Counted from the first letter of the stretch, positions 34,935 through 47,832 are shown. The stretch is DNA of 64,000 bases from Sphagnum compactum (GCA_965153455.1 OZ234494.1:1922001-1986000); one strand, 5' to 3'. Numbers and translations: made by a program. Notes: generated from the letters alone by a model not told the origin.

Positions 34935-36482
34935 CTACTGTGAACAGTCCAAGTCCCGATTGGAGCGGAGGTAGAGGAGGGCGTTCAGCGTGTTGGGCTT
35001 CAACGCGTTGCGCTTGTTGGTCCGCGTATTGCCGGCGGACAAGAATGTACATCCCGACATCAAACTCGAAGCCGAAATGCAGAGTATGGCACGGGTGGCG
35101 CGAGCCAGAATGGGAAAATTGGCGAACTTGATTTTCCACCATGGCAACAGGCCGACATCGTGCTTGACTTCGCCATCTGGTCGGGCTCTTTTACGTGTAT
35201 CCTCCTGAAGCACAACTTTCTTATTGCTCTTGTCAGCCTTGAGCAAGCGATGTGAGGCCAACTCGTGCTCGATAAGGGCATCGAGCTGGGCCGCCTTGCC
35301 TTGCTCGTGGTCGTCGTTGCTCTTCGAAGAATCATCGTCGTTGTCATCTCGATTAGGGCCGGCGTGGACAAAGATGGTGCGCGGCTTTTTGGCGCGGTTC
35401 TTCTTTGCCGGTAGTGGATGCTTGTCACTGGACTTGGACATCGCCATCTGCTTGGGTGGGCCAACCTTGCGCATCATGTCCTTGAGGTAGAGCAGGCCGT
35501 GGTCGATCAACTCTTGAGTGAAGCCGCAATCGAGCAGGCGGTTCTTTTGCAGCAGATCCAGGTAGGCGGCGGCAGCGTGGAGCGGCTTGAGGAAGTATTT
35601 CTCCTTGAGCTGACCGAGCAGGAGCGCCTTGATGGGGCCAATCTTGTCACTGTTAGCTGCAATGGTCACCTTCTCGTCGTCTGCACTGTCGACGGTGACG
35701 AGTTCAACTCGTGGTTGGAGGTGGGCCGTCAATTTGGTAAACCACATGCCGACGAGATGAATGGTGAGCGTGAGGAACGGCTCCAGGGCTTTGCTGGCCA
35801 ACTTGAAGTAGTGCAACAGTCGGCAATGTTCAATGAGCACTTGTTCGATGATGCACTCGGCGCACTCCTCCTGTTTTCTCTTTTTCAGCAACTCGATGGA
35901 CGTAGCCAGTTCGGCGGCCACAGACTGCAACATGATGAGGAGACCGTCAAAGCGCGTCGCCACGTCCTGCTTCATCTTGTTATTCAACTTCTTGTTCAGG
36001 AGCATCTTCTTCATGTACTTGAACAGCGCCTTCGCATCATCGATCGTGTCAAAAACCAATTCGGACTTTTCATAAAAGAGGTAGGCCGCCGGCTGCTTGA
36101 CGCCGCCCACCATGCAGGTCTATTTCCGTAGCACATAACTGATGCATGTCGACAGGCGATGGCAATAGCACAGGTCCAGCTCGAACTACGACGACATTCC
36201 TTCCGCTCCGTTATTGTTTGACGTTGCATCCGACTTGACCACCACCTGCGAGTCCGTCGCCTGAACCGTCACCTCGTCCTCCTTCCAGGATATGAACGGG
36301 CGGACGTTGTTAACAAAGTCGCGATGAATTGCTAGCGCGGTGTGGCTCGTGCCTTCGCTGAACTCATCACAAGACACGACTCGAGCGTGCATGACCCAAT
36401 TGTCGTTGATCATGTGCAGGGTGTTAGCACTGTACGCCGTCTGTTTGGACTTATTGGACTTATTGGAATGGTAGTGAGGCAT
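34935..36482 (-). pseudogene. hAT-superfamily transposase pseudogene (ZBED/Ac-like)
   Basis: A single minus-strand frame runs from ATG 36482 to TAG 34937-34935, broken by in-frame TAG codons at 36188-36186 and 36122-36120. Landmarks in order: HMINDNWVMHARVVSCDEF (core strand region), KSDATSNNNGA (second catalytic Asp block), LDLCYCHRLSTC (CxxH motif), a long helical region, an acidic stretch (DDNDDDSSKSNDD), and the C-terminal dimerisation domain with LLPWWKIKFANFPILAR and FLSAGNTRTNKRNALKP. The N-terminal BED zinc finger and first catalytic Asp are missing, and similarity stops abruptly at about 36482 where the sequence turns AT-rich. The 392-codon open C-terminal part suggests fairly recent decay. 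GC content is far above the neighbours. No TIRs are identified. Confidence 0.85.
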
Positions 36483-38244
36483 CAATCATATGCATGTAAC
36501 AAGTCTTATTAATGTGATTCTTAAACTAGTTTTTGTAGGAAATGCTTCCAACGTCACTTTTGAAATCTTGAAAAATGAAAGTAAATAGTAGCCAAACTTG
36601 GAGGAACATGGTGATGTGGCATACATTTTGAAATTATACACGTGGGAATTGAGGAAGCAAAGCATTGCTTGGAAGCCCCATAACCAAAATTTGCGCATAT
36701 AGGGATTCTACAAGGTGAACAACAAACAACTTGTTGCTTTTGATAAAAACCAAATAATGTGATGCATTAATGCTACAATCAAATGATTGACCTTGAAATC
36801 CTAACCTTGCATACTAGATGCCACAAAGGGTTGGTTACATACTATATGGCTATGGTGTTATTGTCATGAAAAAACATGTCAAAGTGGAACACCACGTATT
36901 TTATGCAAGATACTTAGAGGATGATTTACAAGAGTTGGAATATGGGATGGCAAGTTACTAGGTTTTAGTATTGGATAATTGGGGTGGGGTTTGGGTGTTG
37001 GTGGGGCAAGTAGCTTACTTTATAGTAGGTAGAGTTATTTTGAGAAATGGGGTTTGATTCCCTTGCAAGTTATTCCAATTCTAGGAATGTGCTTTCGTGT
37101 GAGTGAAAAAAATTGTGATCATATAGATTTTGAATATGCACAACCATTGTATGTATCCATAGTTAATGTGAATTTTACAACTAACAAATTCATATTTGCT
37201 GAAGGATCAAAATTTAACTTGAATCCACATCTGCCTCTACAAATGAATTCTTGAAAATTTTCAATGCATATATGTATGTTATATATCTTTGCAGAATATG
37301 CCTTATTGATATCCTGGAGTTAACTGTAAAATGTCATATCTGGCCAACACTGGTTCAAACCTGAGTTGACACAATAGCTCTGCTTGTACCAAGGGACTTT
37401 ACATCAGAGAAAAACGGTTCTGAAAAACAAACGCCTTCAAATTTTTAACATTGGGTTTGATCTTTTCTCGCGTCCTTATTGATGCTCTCAAAATGCGCTT
37501 TGCAGGATAGGAATAATGCAAAACGGAATAAATTTTGCATGGATGCCGACGTACACGTAAATTAGGACACGCCCCACGCTGCAATCATGGAGACAACTTG
37601 ATGCGGAGTAGGCTAGTACAATTTCTACATCTCACTGAATTGATGGAAAAAAAAAAGGATTAAATAACCCTCTTATATAATTTCTTCTGGAATAAGAAAA
37701 TTTTAAAGTTTGATGCATTGAAGAGGTTATGTTGGCTGATGCTTTGATACTTTATACCCCAAAAACCATCTGCACACAAATGAATTAGAATAAAGAATGG
37801 AGGCCAGGACCCAGTACTTTTTAACCTCCTAATTTAAATTATTAATTCTTGCTTCTCTTGGGATGAGAAAACTCTGACACAATGGGTAGTAGTAGGCTGC
37901 TTTGTCTTCATTGCTGCAGAGAATTTTGCTTTTTGCCTGCAAACCGGCGTTTTATTATTACATGCCTTTGCCGATTTATTATGCTAGCATGCAAAAAAAA
38001 AAAACCCCCATAAGGCAGCCTATGCACTGGGCAGTTGCAGGATTAAAATATTCGTCTATTAGTTGCTAATCTAACTGGGCTGTCAGTAGCAGGCTGCAGA
38101 GATTACAACCAGATTTCAGGCCATGCAGACAGCAGCAAGCTTACTTAGCGAGTACTAGCGTGGCCTGTGCCATTGGCCCTCCTCAGCTGATTTTTCCTTC
38201 CAAAACCTGGTTTTTTGGAATTCACTTGAATATTCAGCTGCAGG
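36483..38244. other. Spacer, no gene recognised
   Basis: AT-rich sequence with short open frames on both strands and no recognisable domain, RNA gene or repeat array. Confidence 0.45.
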
Positions 38245-38559
38245 AATCACTTTAAAATCAATATCTCTCACATTTTGAATCCAAATCTTAACCAAATAAA
38301 TTCCATTAAATCCTGCTCATCAAGAACTTTCCAACAACACCAAAGGCACATTCCAATTCCTCTGAAATTGTTAGCTACAATTTAATTTAAATTTCAGCGA
38401 AGAAATCATTCAATATTCAAGAACTTTTGCACCACAAGTCCAGACGTCATGGAACCAAACCTATGCACCCCTCCTGGTCGAAAGCTTCCAAAGACACCAA
38501 GAACACGATCTGAAGCATCCCGGTTTGGTGGATCTCATACCTACAAAGCAAAACAAACT
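38245..38559 (+). repeat. 320-bp dispersed repeat, copy 2 (partner at 21.13 kb)
   Basis: Direct-orientation partner of 21126-21445, with the same block order and 85-90% identity by eye. The open frame starting at 38449 lies across its right edge and is not conserved as a reading frame in the other copy. Confidence 0.85.
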
Positions 38560-39140
38560 ACCAGAGATAGATACATGGTCCCTCAAGAGCCTTTTTGGGT
38601 TCACTGTGTTCCTAATGGCCGTTTCACATGGCAGGGAACAGCCATTGGCAATGAGGGTTAGGCATGCACCTGGTGCATGTAGCTACGAAAAAGCACATTC
38701 TGCTTCTTGACCCTCTGAACAAATCGCTTTGGAGCAATCACACCAGTTTTCTTCTTCTGTGAATTGATCTGAGAACAAACCCCAAAATGGCACATTGACA
38801 AACAAATAAACTCAAGGGGCCAGTGAAGGTAAAAAGACTCTAATGCAAAAATCTCCCTACAGATATCAACATACATTACTCCAGCCTAACTACCACTGCA
38901 GGAATGCAAAAAATGCATGCACCAAAACCTTCCAGCAAAAATGGAAGTCAAAATAACAACAGCTAGTTACACATCTTGCAATCCAGGATGCTTATTATGA
39001 TTCACACAAATAGACATTGAACATAGCTACTACAATGTGCAAGATGAGGCACATGTTGTGCAGAGCAGTGAACTGAAAAGGTCCCATATATGTTTTTTAT
39101 TTTACACATTGTTGCCAAAGCCTCCAATTAATGGTATGTA
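38560..39140. other. Spacer
   Basis: No gene or repeat unit recognised. Confidence 0.4.
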
Positions 39141-39149
39141 TATATATTT

Positions 39150-39320
39150 TTAAGAATCGTTGCCAATAGGGGGCTATGGGGGGTAATAGGTCTACAATCA
39201 AGAGGTCCTGAGATCAAACCTAGGCACACATGGGCTACATTATGTAAGTCTTTGGCCATGGTGCAAGACCCTGGATATGGTAATTGCAATTCTGGTGTAT
39301 CACCACCCACATAGGTATTG
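39150..39320 (+). repeat. Possible tRNA-derived SINE fragment
   Basis: GGGGGCTATGGGGGG followed about 35 nt later by AGGTCCTGAGATCAAACC resembles degenerate A and B boxes of a pol III promoter in the right order and spacing. No 3' tail or target duplication is clear. Confidence 0.25.
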
Positions 39321-40620
39321 CAGAATTCTTTGCCAAAGATTTCTTAAGGCATGGGAACAAAGTAATGAATCTCATCAACCATCTTGTGTCCAAGTAACTT
39401 CCCAATTTGGTTATGATTTTTGCCCTGGCCGGAAAACTTATACGATGATTCTCTGGCTGCTATATTACCAAAAATATAATTTTAAGGCGAAGACAGATTC
39501 CAAAATAGACCTTCAGAAGACACCTTAAGTGTAAAACGCCCCGGTGTAAACTTTCAAGTGTTTCAATAAACTCGCTCGCCACCCGGACCCCAAAACATTG
39601 AATATTGTGACAGTCCGAGCCTGGCAATTTAGATTATGTAGAGCCAGGGTAGTCCAGTTCAGGGTTCATTAATGGAGTCTTGTCAGTTCATGATTATCCA
39701 GCATGTTGGGCTCTAGGGAGATTGTGCAACTGGTGCTCAGATTGGTAGGAAAATTAAGTAACTGAGTAGCCCTCTCTATCTCTCTCTCTCTCTCAACCAG
39801 ATAAACCCAGTGATTAACCGTATTGGACTAACTAAATGGGATTGTGTGTTACAGTTAGAATATCACACCAAAACTGCTGGGACTTGGGAGAAATATTGGA
39901 GATAAAAAAAAAAACCAATCACTTGAATCAGCAGTCAGAAGGCCACTGTCAATGATCCCAGTCTTGATATGATCCTTTTCAACACAAATGCATCAAGTGA
40001 CGAGCTCTAACATTTGAGTACTTCTTGTTTCCAGTACTTGAAATGCCCCCACACAGACAGTTTGGACAGACCTCAAATCAAACACAAGGATGTGAAAGTT
40101 AAACCCACAACATGCACCTAGATAATGGCCTAATTATAGACCATACAGCACAGACACATCTGCAGTAGGGCTTGCAATATTTAAGGTGCCTCTTATGATC
40201 AATCATGTGAAATAGAAGGTACTTAGTGCCCAATATGATAGTTGGAATCAACTGAGTTGAACTCCCAATACAAGCACAAGTTTTCCAAATTCAATCTAAC
40301 TGTATAGCACCCTGTGATTTGTTTTGATTTGAGCAGAACATGAAGTGATGTATTAAAAATGCAAGTGACACAACTTGCAAACCCACTGCAGAGTGGAAGG
40401 GCATGCTCTTACGAAGTGGAAGGCCTCACCCAGTCACCAGATGTGGCAACCCACCACAGTCACCTCTGGGGTTTGACAGGAGAGAGAGAAGGGGGAGCAT
40501 TGGCCAGCAGACTTCTTCAATGTACGTTAACTACTAACAGGTTCAAAAAAAATTGTTATGGTGCGAGAAATTCAAGATATGCAGACAGCAGACAACAGAC
40601 CTCGGCTCTGACATGCGCGC
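39321..40620. other. Spacer with a CT microsatellite
   Basis: A (CT)n run lies at about 39769-39795. Otherwise there is no recognisable gene or element. Confidence 0.5.
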
Positions 40621-42757
40621 GATCTCATTGATTGGCAATCCCTGACAGTCTGGGTGTAATGGGCGCTTGTTTTCGGGACTTTGCCGGCGTTAGGGCGAAA
40701 GAACACGGTTCCGAGAGGCCGGCTGGCCGACCCGCGAGCGCCGGTTAGCCGTGCTTTGAACGACCGGCGGATAAGCCGGAGGATTCCTTCGCGTGACCTG
40801 CCACCGCCACGTGGACACGAATCTCCTCGTGGCGGTAGTTTCGACCGGATCGGGCCCGGGGGGGGCCGGGGTGTGACTGAAGGTGCGATAGGCGTTTGTG
40901 GGAAAGGAAGAACAGTGGGTGCTGTTTTCTGGGGCGATTGGCTTTGTTTTTTTCCGGCTGTTGTGCTGGATTATTGGGTGAGGCGAGGTCTGTCTGATGA
41001 GTTGATGAGATTGCCACTGCTGTTACCTCCTGGTTGCTCAAGCATAGCTTCCAATCGAGCAGGATTCGCTGGCAGCGTCTTTTGTTTTCAAAAGAATAAT
41101 TCAGAGTGTACATTGGACAGAGGCCCGCCTCTGCTGCTTTCTATGAAAAATTATAAAGCAGCTGTTATGACTTATGACCCTTATGAATTAACAGCTGCCG
41201 AGAGGTTGTGGGCGGTTGTATAAGCGGTGTAAAAATATGCAGAGGAAGAGTGTGTTGTGAACGCTCACGTCGTGGTGGACCGAGCGTTTTTTGTTCGGGT
41301 TTTTTTCAATATGAGAGCGCGACTCGCAGAAGCAGCAGCCGTTATGATCAACCTAAGATGAGGTTCGAATAGCTGTCTTTTTTCTGGTTACCACGTTATT
41401 CGATGTGATGATTCCTGTGAAGGATTTTTGTTGTTATCGGTTGGGGCGATGAAACGGGTTGATGGAGTGAAGCTCTAGGGCTTGTTTCTTGACTTCGAGA
41501 TTCAAGCAACCTTTGGTGTAACCAGCTAATGTTCAGCCGTAAATGTGGCTGTTGCGACACCTTTGGTGCGACGGACTTTCCTCGCAGGTTGTGGTGCTGA
41601 ATCCGTGGAGGTAGTTGTGCAGTTCCTTTCAGTGTGAGAGCAACTAGCATGCTGTTTCCGAACAAAGATCTGTGCAGTGCATTTGTAACTTGGGTGTTGG
41701 CATGCCAGTCTTTTACCTCCTGTGGTGGTGAATCGGTGGATGTAGTTGCTCCAGTGGCGTTTCTGTGATCAGAGAGCGTCTCTTCGCTGAGACGAATTCA
41801 GGATCTGCCCGGAATGTTGTATCCGTTAGCATACGCGTCAATGGAAACTGCTCTTTTCTTTCGATGCTCAATCAGTTGCTGTAGTTGATCCACTGGCGTT
41901 TCTTGTCCCTGTACTCGGGTTGAATAGGTTTTTAGAAAGTTACAGCACTTGGACTATCTGCTTATATCGAGTCTCGAATTTCGTTGTCGTCTACCATCAG
42001 GGCATTGGCCTGACTCCCAGTACTTGCAATATTTGCGCTGGTTTGCATTCCTGCTAAGATTGTTTTTTCCAACCTTGTATCTTCCTGAACGACTTTCGCA
42101 TCCCATTTGTCGGCCTTACTTAAACCGTTGAAAGCTTGCTTCAGCTTTCAAGGTTGTATGTAGGGTCGAGGACTTCGCACGACGTGATTATTATTCATGC
42201 AGTGAGTGGGACGTTTTTTTCAAACATGCAGAGTTTGTTAGGGTCTTCCAACTTCTATCCGCAATGTGTTTATTCCTACTATTGATTTTCCATACTTTCT
42301 GGTTCCGCTGTCCCCCATCACGGCTTGTTTTGTTCAGACTGTTTAGTGCCCAGCGAGCAAGAGCGTCATGTCAATGACCTGCAAAGACATCCTTCTGACC
42401 AAAGATACATAGCATTAGAACTAATCTTTGAGTAACTGCAAGAAGTGCAAATTAACGAGCTCGTTAAGATGTTTGAAGGGGACAGCCGCTGGCAAGAGAC
42501 TCCTGATGTCGATCAAGTGCAACATCAGGCATGATTTGTGCCCCCTTTTACCATCTATCTTGTATCCTTGGTGGTCAGCTTCATGCTAGGAGATTAGCTG
42601 CTGATATCTCTTTAAATTGTTTCTCACAGTTTCAGCTTCAAAGTCTGGAATTGCTTTTGCAGTGTTGTACATTCAGCTTTGAAGGGAATGGTGTTGTTTC
42701 ATAGGGACAGAGAAGAGAGCGTATGTGATAGAGAGTGTTACTAGAGAGAATGAGGAG
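40621..42757 (+). promoter_or_regulatory. GC-rich promoter and leader region of the trihelix gene
   Basis: 40640-40880 is very GC- and CpG-rich, and 40880-42500 remains richer than the flanks. This is consistent with a CpG-type promoter plus a long 5' UTR that may contain an intron. A stem with 9-bp arms, accgccacg (40803-40811) and cgtggcggt (40828-40836), overlaps a G-box core CACGTG. An apparent 180-codon frame at 40681-41223 starts at TTG, is Arg/Pro/Gly-rich at its start and has no family, so I treat it as leader sequence. Confidence 0.5.
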
Positions 42758-45700
42758 ATGGATGTAGTGACAATGAATGTGGTACCACCACAGCTTCCTG
42801 CCTCCCAGCTGGCAATTGCACACCAGGTGCTTCTTGTGGATACTTCTGCTGAGGATCAAGAGATCAAGGCTCCCAAAAAGAGGGCCGAAACATGGGCCCA
42901 GGACGAGATAAAAGCATTGATTGCATATCGAAAGGAGATGGACAGTATGTTCAACACCTCAAAGAGTAACAAACATCTGTGGGAGCAAATTTCCCAAAAA
43001 ATGAAGGAGCAAGGCTATGACCGCTCCCCTACAATGTGCACAGATAAGTGGCGCAATCTTCTCAAAGAGTACAAGAAGGCCAAGGTACAAGACAAAGGGA
43101 CATCAAAAGTGGCATGTTTCAAAGATCTGGAGGAGCTTCTGAGTGATCGGACCAAATCCGTTCCATACCGCAGCCCTGCAAAGCTGGATGCTTTGCAACA
43201 CTCACCAAAAGGTACTGATGTTGAAAGGGTTTCGGTTGTGCACCTGTGTCATGTTGAGCTGTAAGGAGCTCAACATGTTGGGAAGTCTGCTGACTAATCT
43301 GGAAGACAGCAGGAATGCTTCAGGATGATGTGATCCCTGTGAATGTGTGATGGTTGCATCAATTTTGAACATGGATTGATATGTCATCATACCATGGTGG
43401 AAATATGGTTTTGGATGCATGCAAGACACTTGGAATTCACCATAAGCAGTGAATTCATTGAATGTTCCACTTTGGTATTTGCCAAAGTTCTGTGACCTGC
43501 TTGTTTGTCTTGAGTCAGCTTATTTGTATGTTGATGCTGGCCAGGTGATGTATCTGTCTATTGTTTCCAATGTGCAGTCACTAAAATAATGTGATCTGTC
43601 ATATTGTAGTAAGCAACGAGACAGCATATAGTTAAATTATGCTATACTTTCATGTATTGGTTTCAACTTCAACTTTGGGTTTGCTTACCACCACTCTGAA
43701 TGCTTTATCTGCTGGCCTGATGCATTGCAAATTCTTGTAGTACTCTCTGATAGTTGTAACCTACTGACAAGCCATGACCTCTCCCTGGTATGAATCCCCA
43801 CATCCATCTGTTAAGTTCTTGGAAAAGTCTCACCTATTTGAAGAACTGGAGAACTTGTGATAAACTTGTAATCATATGACCGCATTTGTCATCCTCACCA
43901 GAAAGTAGTCAAATCTTTTACATTTGTGCAAGCCTTGGATCTGCCTGCTTGCTCATCCTTTGTTTGCGATTGCTTCATTAACATGGTCTGGTTCTCATGG
44001 TGATGTTCCCAGGCCAGGAGCTCGTTCAGATTTGTGGGCCAATCTATCTCACTGTAAACTATAGCACCACTTGTCCGAGTGAAATTCAAGTTTGGGGTAG
44101 GACCAGCTGGGAAAAAAGGCTGGAACTGCTGCTGCATGCAAAGAAATTTCTTGCTATCCCAGAGAGTTGTAGGATATACTCATGCTTTAAAGTTTTAAAC
44201 TTTTGATTGAATCTTCCTTTTGCTTCCAGATATGGTATAAAAATCAGATTTCAGATGATTATATTATTGTTCACACCAAGTTCAGAGCAGATTATCATGT
44301 ATTTATTTACACTTGATGTCTGGAGCTCATGAAGTGTCATTGGGGAGTAATGGCAGCCAGTACACACTGCAGTTCATGATGATTAGATTGGTTTGATACT
44401 TTGTGAAAGACACTCACAAGGCCATGACCACACTCATTCCTGTCTTATTTGTTTTGGTTTGGCAAGATCTGATCAAACAGCTTCCTTCAAAGTAGTTTAC
44501 TCAACTTTGTCTACACATTATTAGTATATTGCAGTGCAGATTCCTGCTCATGCATTACTTATATTGAAACGAAAGGTATCAACTAGCAATATTAAATTTG
44601 TAGCAGTGATGTGGATGTGATTACTTGCTTTTTTTATTCATCTTCACAGGGTTCACATATTATAATATCAGTTCCTACAAGTGTGTTATGACCATTGATT
44701 GTAGCACCTCTGTAATGTGTGCAAGTTCCACAAGAGCTGTTCCACAAGTGTTGTTGTGTTTTCCCTATGCTTGATAGGGATTGGTCTGTCCCCATAATAA
44801 ATATAAATTGATTGACCTTGCTGATCAGTCTTGAACGGTTGAGTAGTTTCATCCATGAGGACTATTCTCATGAGTAATTTGTTTTCTTCATTTGATTTCT
44901 GATGTCAACACTGAATATCTGTGGTTGTCACTTGTAGCTTTCTCAGTTGTCTAAGTATCAGTACGAGCGGTCTGACAATCTGGCATCCTTGTGAATCTAA
45001 TGGACCAACGGAACTTGTGAAGTCCCTCTCCTTTTTGGCAGCATTGCTAAAGGACTTAATCTGCATTATTGAAAATTGTAGGTGTGCATCATGTGACATC
45101 CTCAGATTCAACTTGGAACTGTAAGGACCTTTAGAACCTTATATTTCTGTTTCTGGTTAAGCTATTCTGGCCCCAGTTTTCAGTACTGACTTGGTACTCC
45201 ATCTTTCGGTTTTAAATGAACAGATTACGTACACATAATGAATCTTCTTGTCAATCTTGTGAACTGGGTCTGTTGCAATGAGTACTGTAGAATAATGAGA
45301 GTATGGATGATAGCAGTGGCAGGATCTGCTGGAGTGCTGAATTTGGATTGCCAGTTGGACCATGATGGTTATCCAACAGTGCTTCCATCAGCTGATGAAG
45401 TGGTCCACGTCTAACCTTCATAACCAATGGGGTTCCACAATGTTGGAGTTTGAGGGATACAAATGCTAATGGTGAGATGTTTTCTCTTTTTGGTTTAATA
45501 GAGGAATGTGAACATGAGAGCATCACTTGCTTCTATTGTCTTGTCACCACGACAATGAACTAGGTGACCCAAAGAACAATTTGGGATGTAGGCACATTGC
45601 CAATTTTCACTGCAATGATCATAACATGCTAAAATAGAGCAGGAGTGGTGTTACAAGTGTATCTGGAGCCAAGGCTGGCAAGAGATTATCTCAATTGCTC

Positions 45701-47832
45701 AAGCTGGCACACACATGGATACCATTGCAATACATATGTGTTGGTGAGTCTCAAGGCAAGGATTCTGAGAGTTAGTTTAACCAAGCACCCATGTGGCCTG
45801 GTGGCAAACATTTAATCTTGCTTATACATGCATGCTTATGCTTCCTAAAGAGCATAGATTGACTGCAGTTGAAGTTCTGCTTCAAGTTCAGTTGCTCTAT
45901 CATCAGCTGTTTGCATGGTACAAGGGCTATAGTGCAACACTGATAACAGTCTCTGGCCTTATGGTCTTTCTGCAAGTTGTCTTTTGATGTCTATGCCCAG
46001 GTGTGTTTGCATAGCCTATATTGGAATTCATATTTTCTAGCCATGTGGAACTTCACAATCCATAATACCAAGGATTTGATGGCCTGTCCATTTAGCAAAT
46101 AAAGAGTGAGGAACTAGTTCAAGGTAAAATGGAAGGAGGTGCTTTCATTTGTGACAACCATTTATGGTTGGTGTGTAAGGTACAGAGTGCTGCTTTCTTA
46201 CTTGAAACGACGGTGCAATGCAGGTGGAGATCGACAATTATCAGGAAGGAAGGTTGTCATAGTGAAGTTTGGGGACATGATACGGAGGATTTGTGTAGAT
46301 GGGCCATTTGAGTCTATCAAGGAATCCATAAAGACTTCGTTTGGGCTCCGAACTAAGCGGCCATTTTGGTTGGAGGATGATGAGGGCGTAATTCAGCCAT
46401 TGAGCCGTGACATGCCAGCAGGCCAATATTCTATCAATCTGGACCCAGGTATGTCGCTCTTTCCTTTATTCTCATTTTGACTCATCACCAAGATTGTTGA
46501 ATATTATATCGTCACTAGCAAACTTCACAAGTCTGCAACTCCCTGCAACTCCCTAACATTGAACTGTGTTCTCAGAGACAATTGAGTCTTCACTCTTATA
46601 CCCTTGGTGGTAAGTCTTTTTTGGGTACCATTGAAGAGCTGTTAAACAAAATGAGGCATCCAACATGACATTAGTTAGTCTCCTATTGAGGCTCTGGAAT
46701 GCTTCAGATAAATATCTGTCCTAGAAACTTGTTACTCCATTTCTCTTTCTTTTCCTTTGCTGAATGCATTTTTCCCATCAGCTTGGAGAACCTCAGCTTG
46801 TCCACACCCATTATCAGGAATTGGTGAAGTTGACCTGCCTTGGGTTAAAGATGGATTACTGAACATGCAAACATGATTTTAGTTCTGTTGAGTAATGTTT
46901 ATGCTCATTCTTTTCATCTATTCTCACATCTTTGTCAAGAGGATTTTGTTGTCTTATAATTCCTCACTTCATCCTCTGGATATGACTCTTTTTTTAATCT
47001 TGGTTATTCATGTTTTTGATCAGAACATTAGTAGCTCCCTCATTTTACCAGACCAGTTTGATATTGTTATGCAGATCTTCCATGCACCTTGCAACATTAC
47101 TTAAGCAATCTTGGTCATCCTTCCTGGATCAACTTGCATGATAAGCTAATGCAAATATTATGAGTGAGCTTTATACTTGATGGGATGTGGTAACATTTGA
47201 AGTGAATTTGAAGTGAAGCAAGGACAAATATGAGTTGGTCTAGTTCAGTACAGGGACATTCTGCAGTCCTTGACATGAGTGGGTGGAACTCTCCAGTGGG
47301 AGAGGGATGGGAACGATGATGGGTACTTGAACAATAATAAAGAGGCAGGGCAGTTGTGCTGGGCAATATGAGTTCTAGTGATTGAGGATATGGATTGGAG
47401 AATTTAATAGCCATATGCTGTATCATCAGTTGTGTGGGCTTTATATTCACCTGATTCCACGTATCATGAAAGTCAAAGTTTCTTCACCTGTGACTCTCTC
47501 TGTTGCAGAACCCACTTTGCATGCAAACAGAGTTTTAATCTTCTCAAATTCAACACAGTGATGTTAAAAGGTTTTGCAGGCCCAGAGGAAACTAATTTAT
47601 TTGCCTTCAATGACTGCTTCTGAGTTCAGGGTTTACAGTGAAGGTGTGCTTGTATGATGAGTCCGGGCGTATGACAGGCAGCACTGAGAACAGAACACTC
47701 TACACAGATGAGGACTTTCATGAGTTTCTCTCACGTAGGGGCTGGTCAGGCCTGCGAGAGGTGGGCACTTTCAGGGATTTTGACTCATTAGAAGAACTTC
47801 GGCCTGGGGCAGTATACCAACATGCACCATGA
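42758..47832 (+). CDS. GT-1/GT-4-class trihelix transcription factor
   Basis: A nuclear DNA-binding regulator of the plant GT factor family, whose members bind GT elements (GRTTAA-type) in promoters. Coding exons 42758-43211, 46224-46448 and 47630-47832 join in phase 1 at both GT-AG introns and give a 293-residue product ending at TGA. Residues about 43-128 are the trihelix domain, with its tryptophans ([30 protein letters not shown]). Residues about 160-290 are the conserved C-terminal domain of GT-1 ([37 protein letters not shown], and [18 protein letters not shown] ... LRPGAVY). For exon 3, the acceptor at 47629 restores [15 protein letters not shown], matching the family better than a later AG. 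ATG 42758 is the first in-frame ATG. The linker between domains is shorter than in Arabidopsis GT-1, so a small extra exon in the 3-kb first intron remains possible. Confidence 0.92.
43212..46223 (+). other. Intron 1 of the trihelix gene
   Basis: 3,012 bp between GT at 43212 and AG at 46222-46223. Inside it, a minus-strand ATG frame (44137-43895, 80 codons, Gln/Pro-rich start [16 protein letters not shown]) is the only one with coding-like composition. No family is recognised and it is probably not a gene. No transposon is evident in the intron. Confidence 0.75.
46449..47629 (+). other. Intron 2 of the trihelix gene
   Basis: 1,181 bp from GTATGT at 46449 to TTCAG at 47625-47629. No additional exon or element is recognised. 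Confidence 0.8.

Noticed and set aside
35418-36131. 237-codon plus-strand open frame across the hAT region
   Set aside because: It is antisense to the clearly homologous hAT transposase frame, starts at TTG and has no family resemblance. High GC content keeps it open.
34935-36482. Genetic-code variant with TAG read as an amino acid
   Set aside because: Two internal TAGs in one transposon relic are better explained by decay. The host genes end normally (DHQS with TAG, trihelix with TGA).
40681-41223. 180-codon plus-strand frame upstream of the trihelix gene
   Set aside because: It starts at TTG and its Arg/Pro/Gly-rich beginning follows from the GC-rich promoter. Better explained as promoter or 5' leader.
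43895-44137. 80-codon antisense gene in trihelix intron 1
   Set aside because: It has an ATG and plausible composition, but no homologous family is recognised and there are no flanking signals. Kept only as a remark on the intron.
47638-47832. Alternative exon 3 start of the trihelix gene at 47639
   Set aside because: The AG at 47637-47638 is also in phase, but it deletes three residues (GFT) that align with the family. The acceptor ending at 47629 gives the better match.
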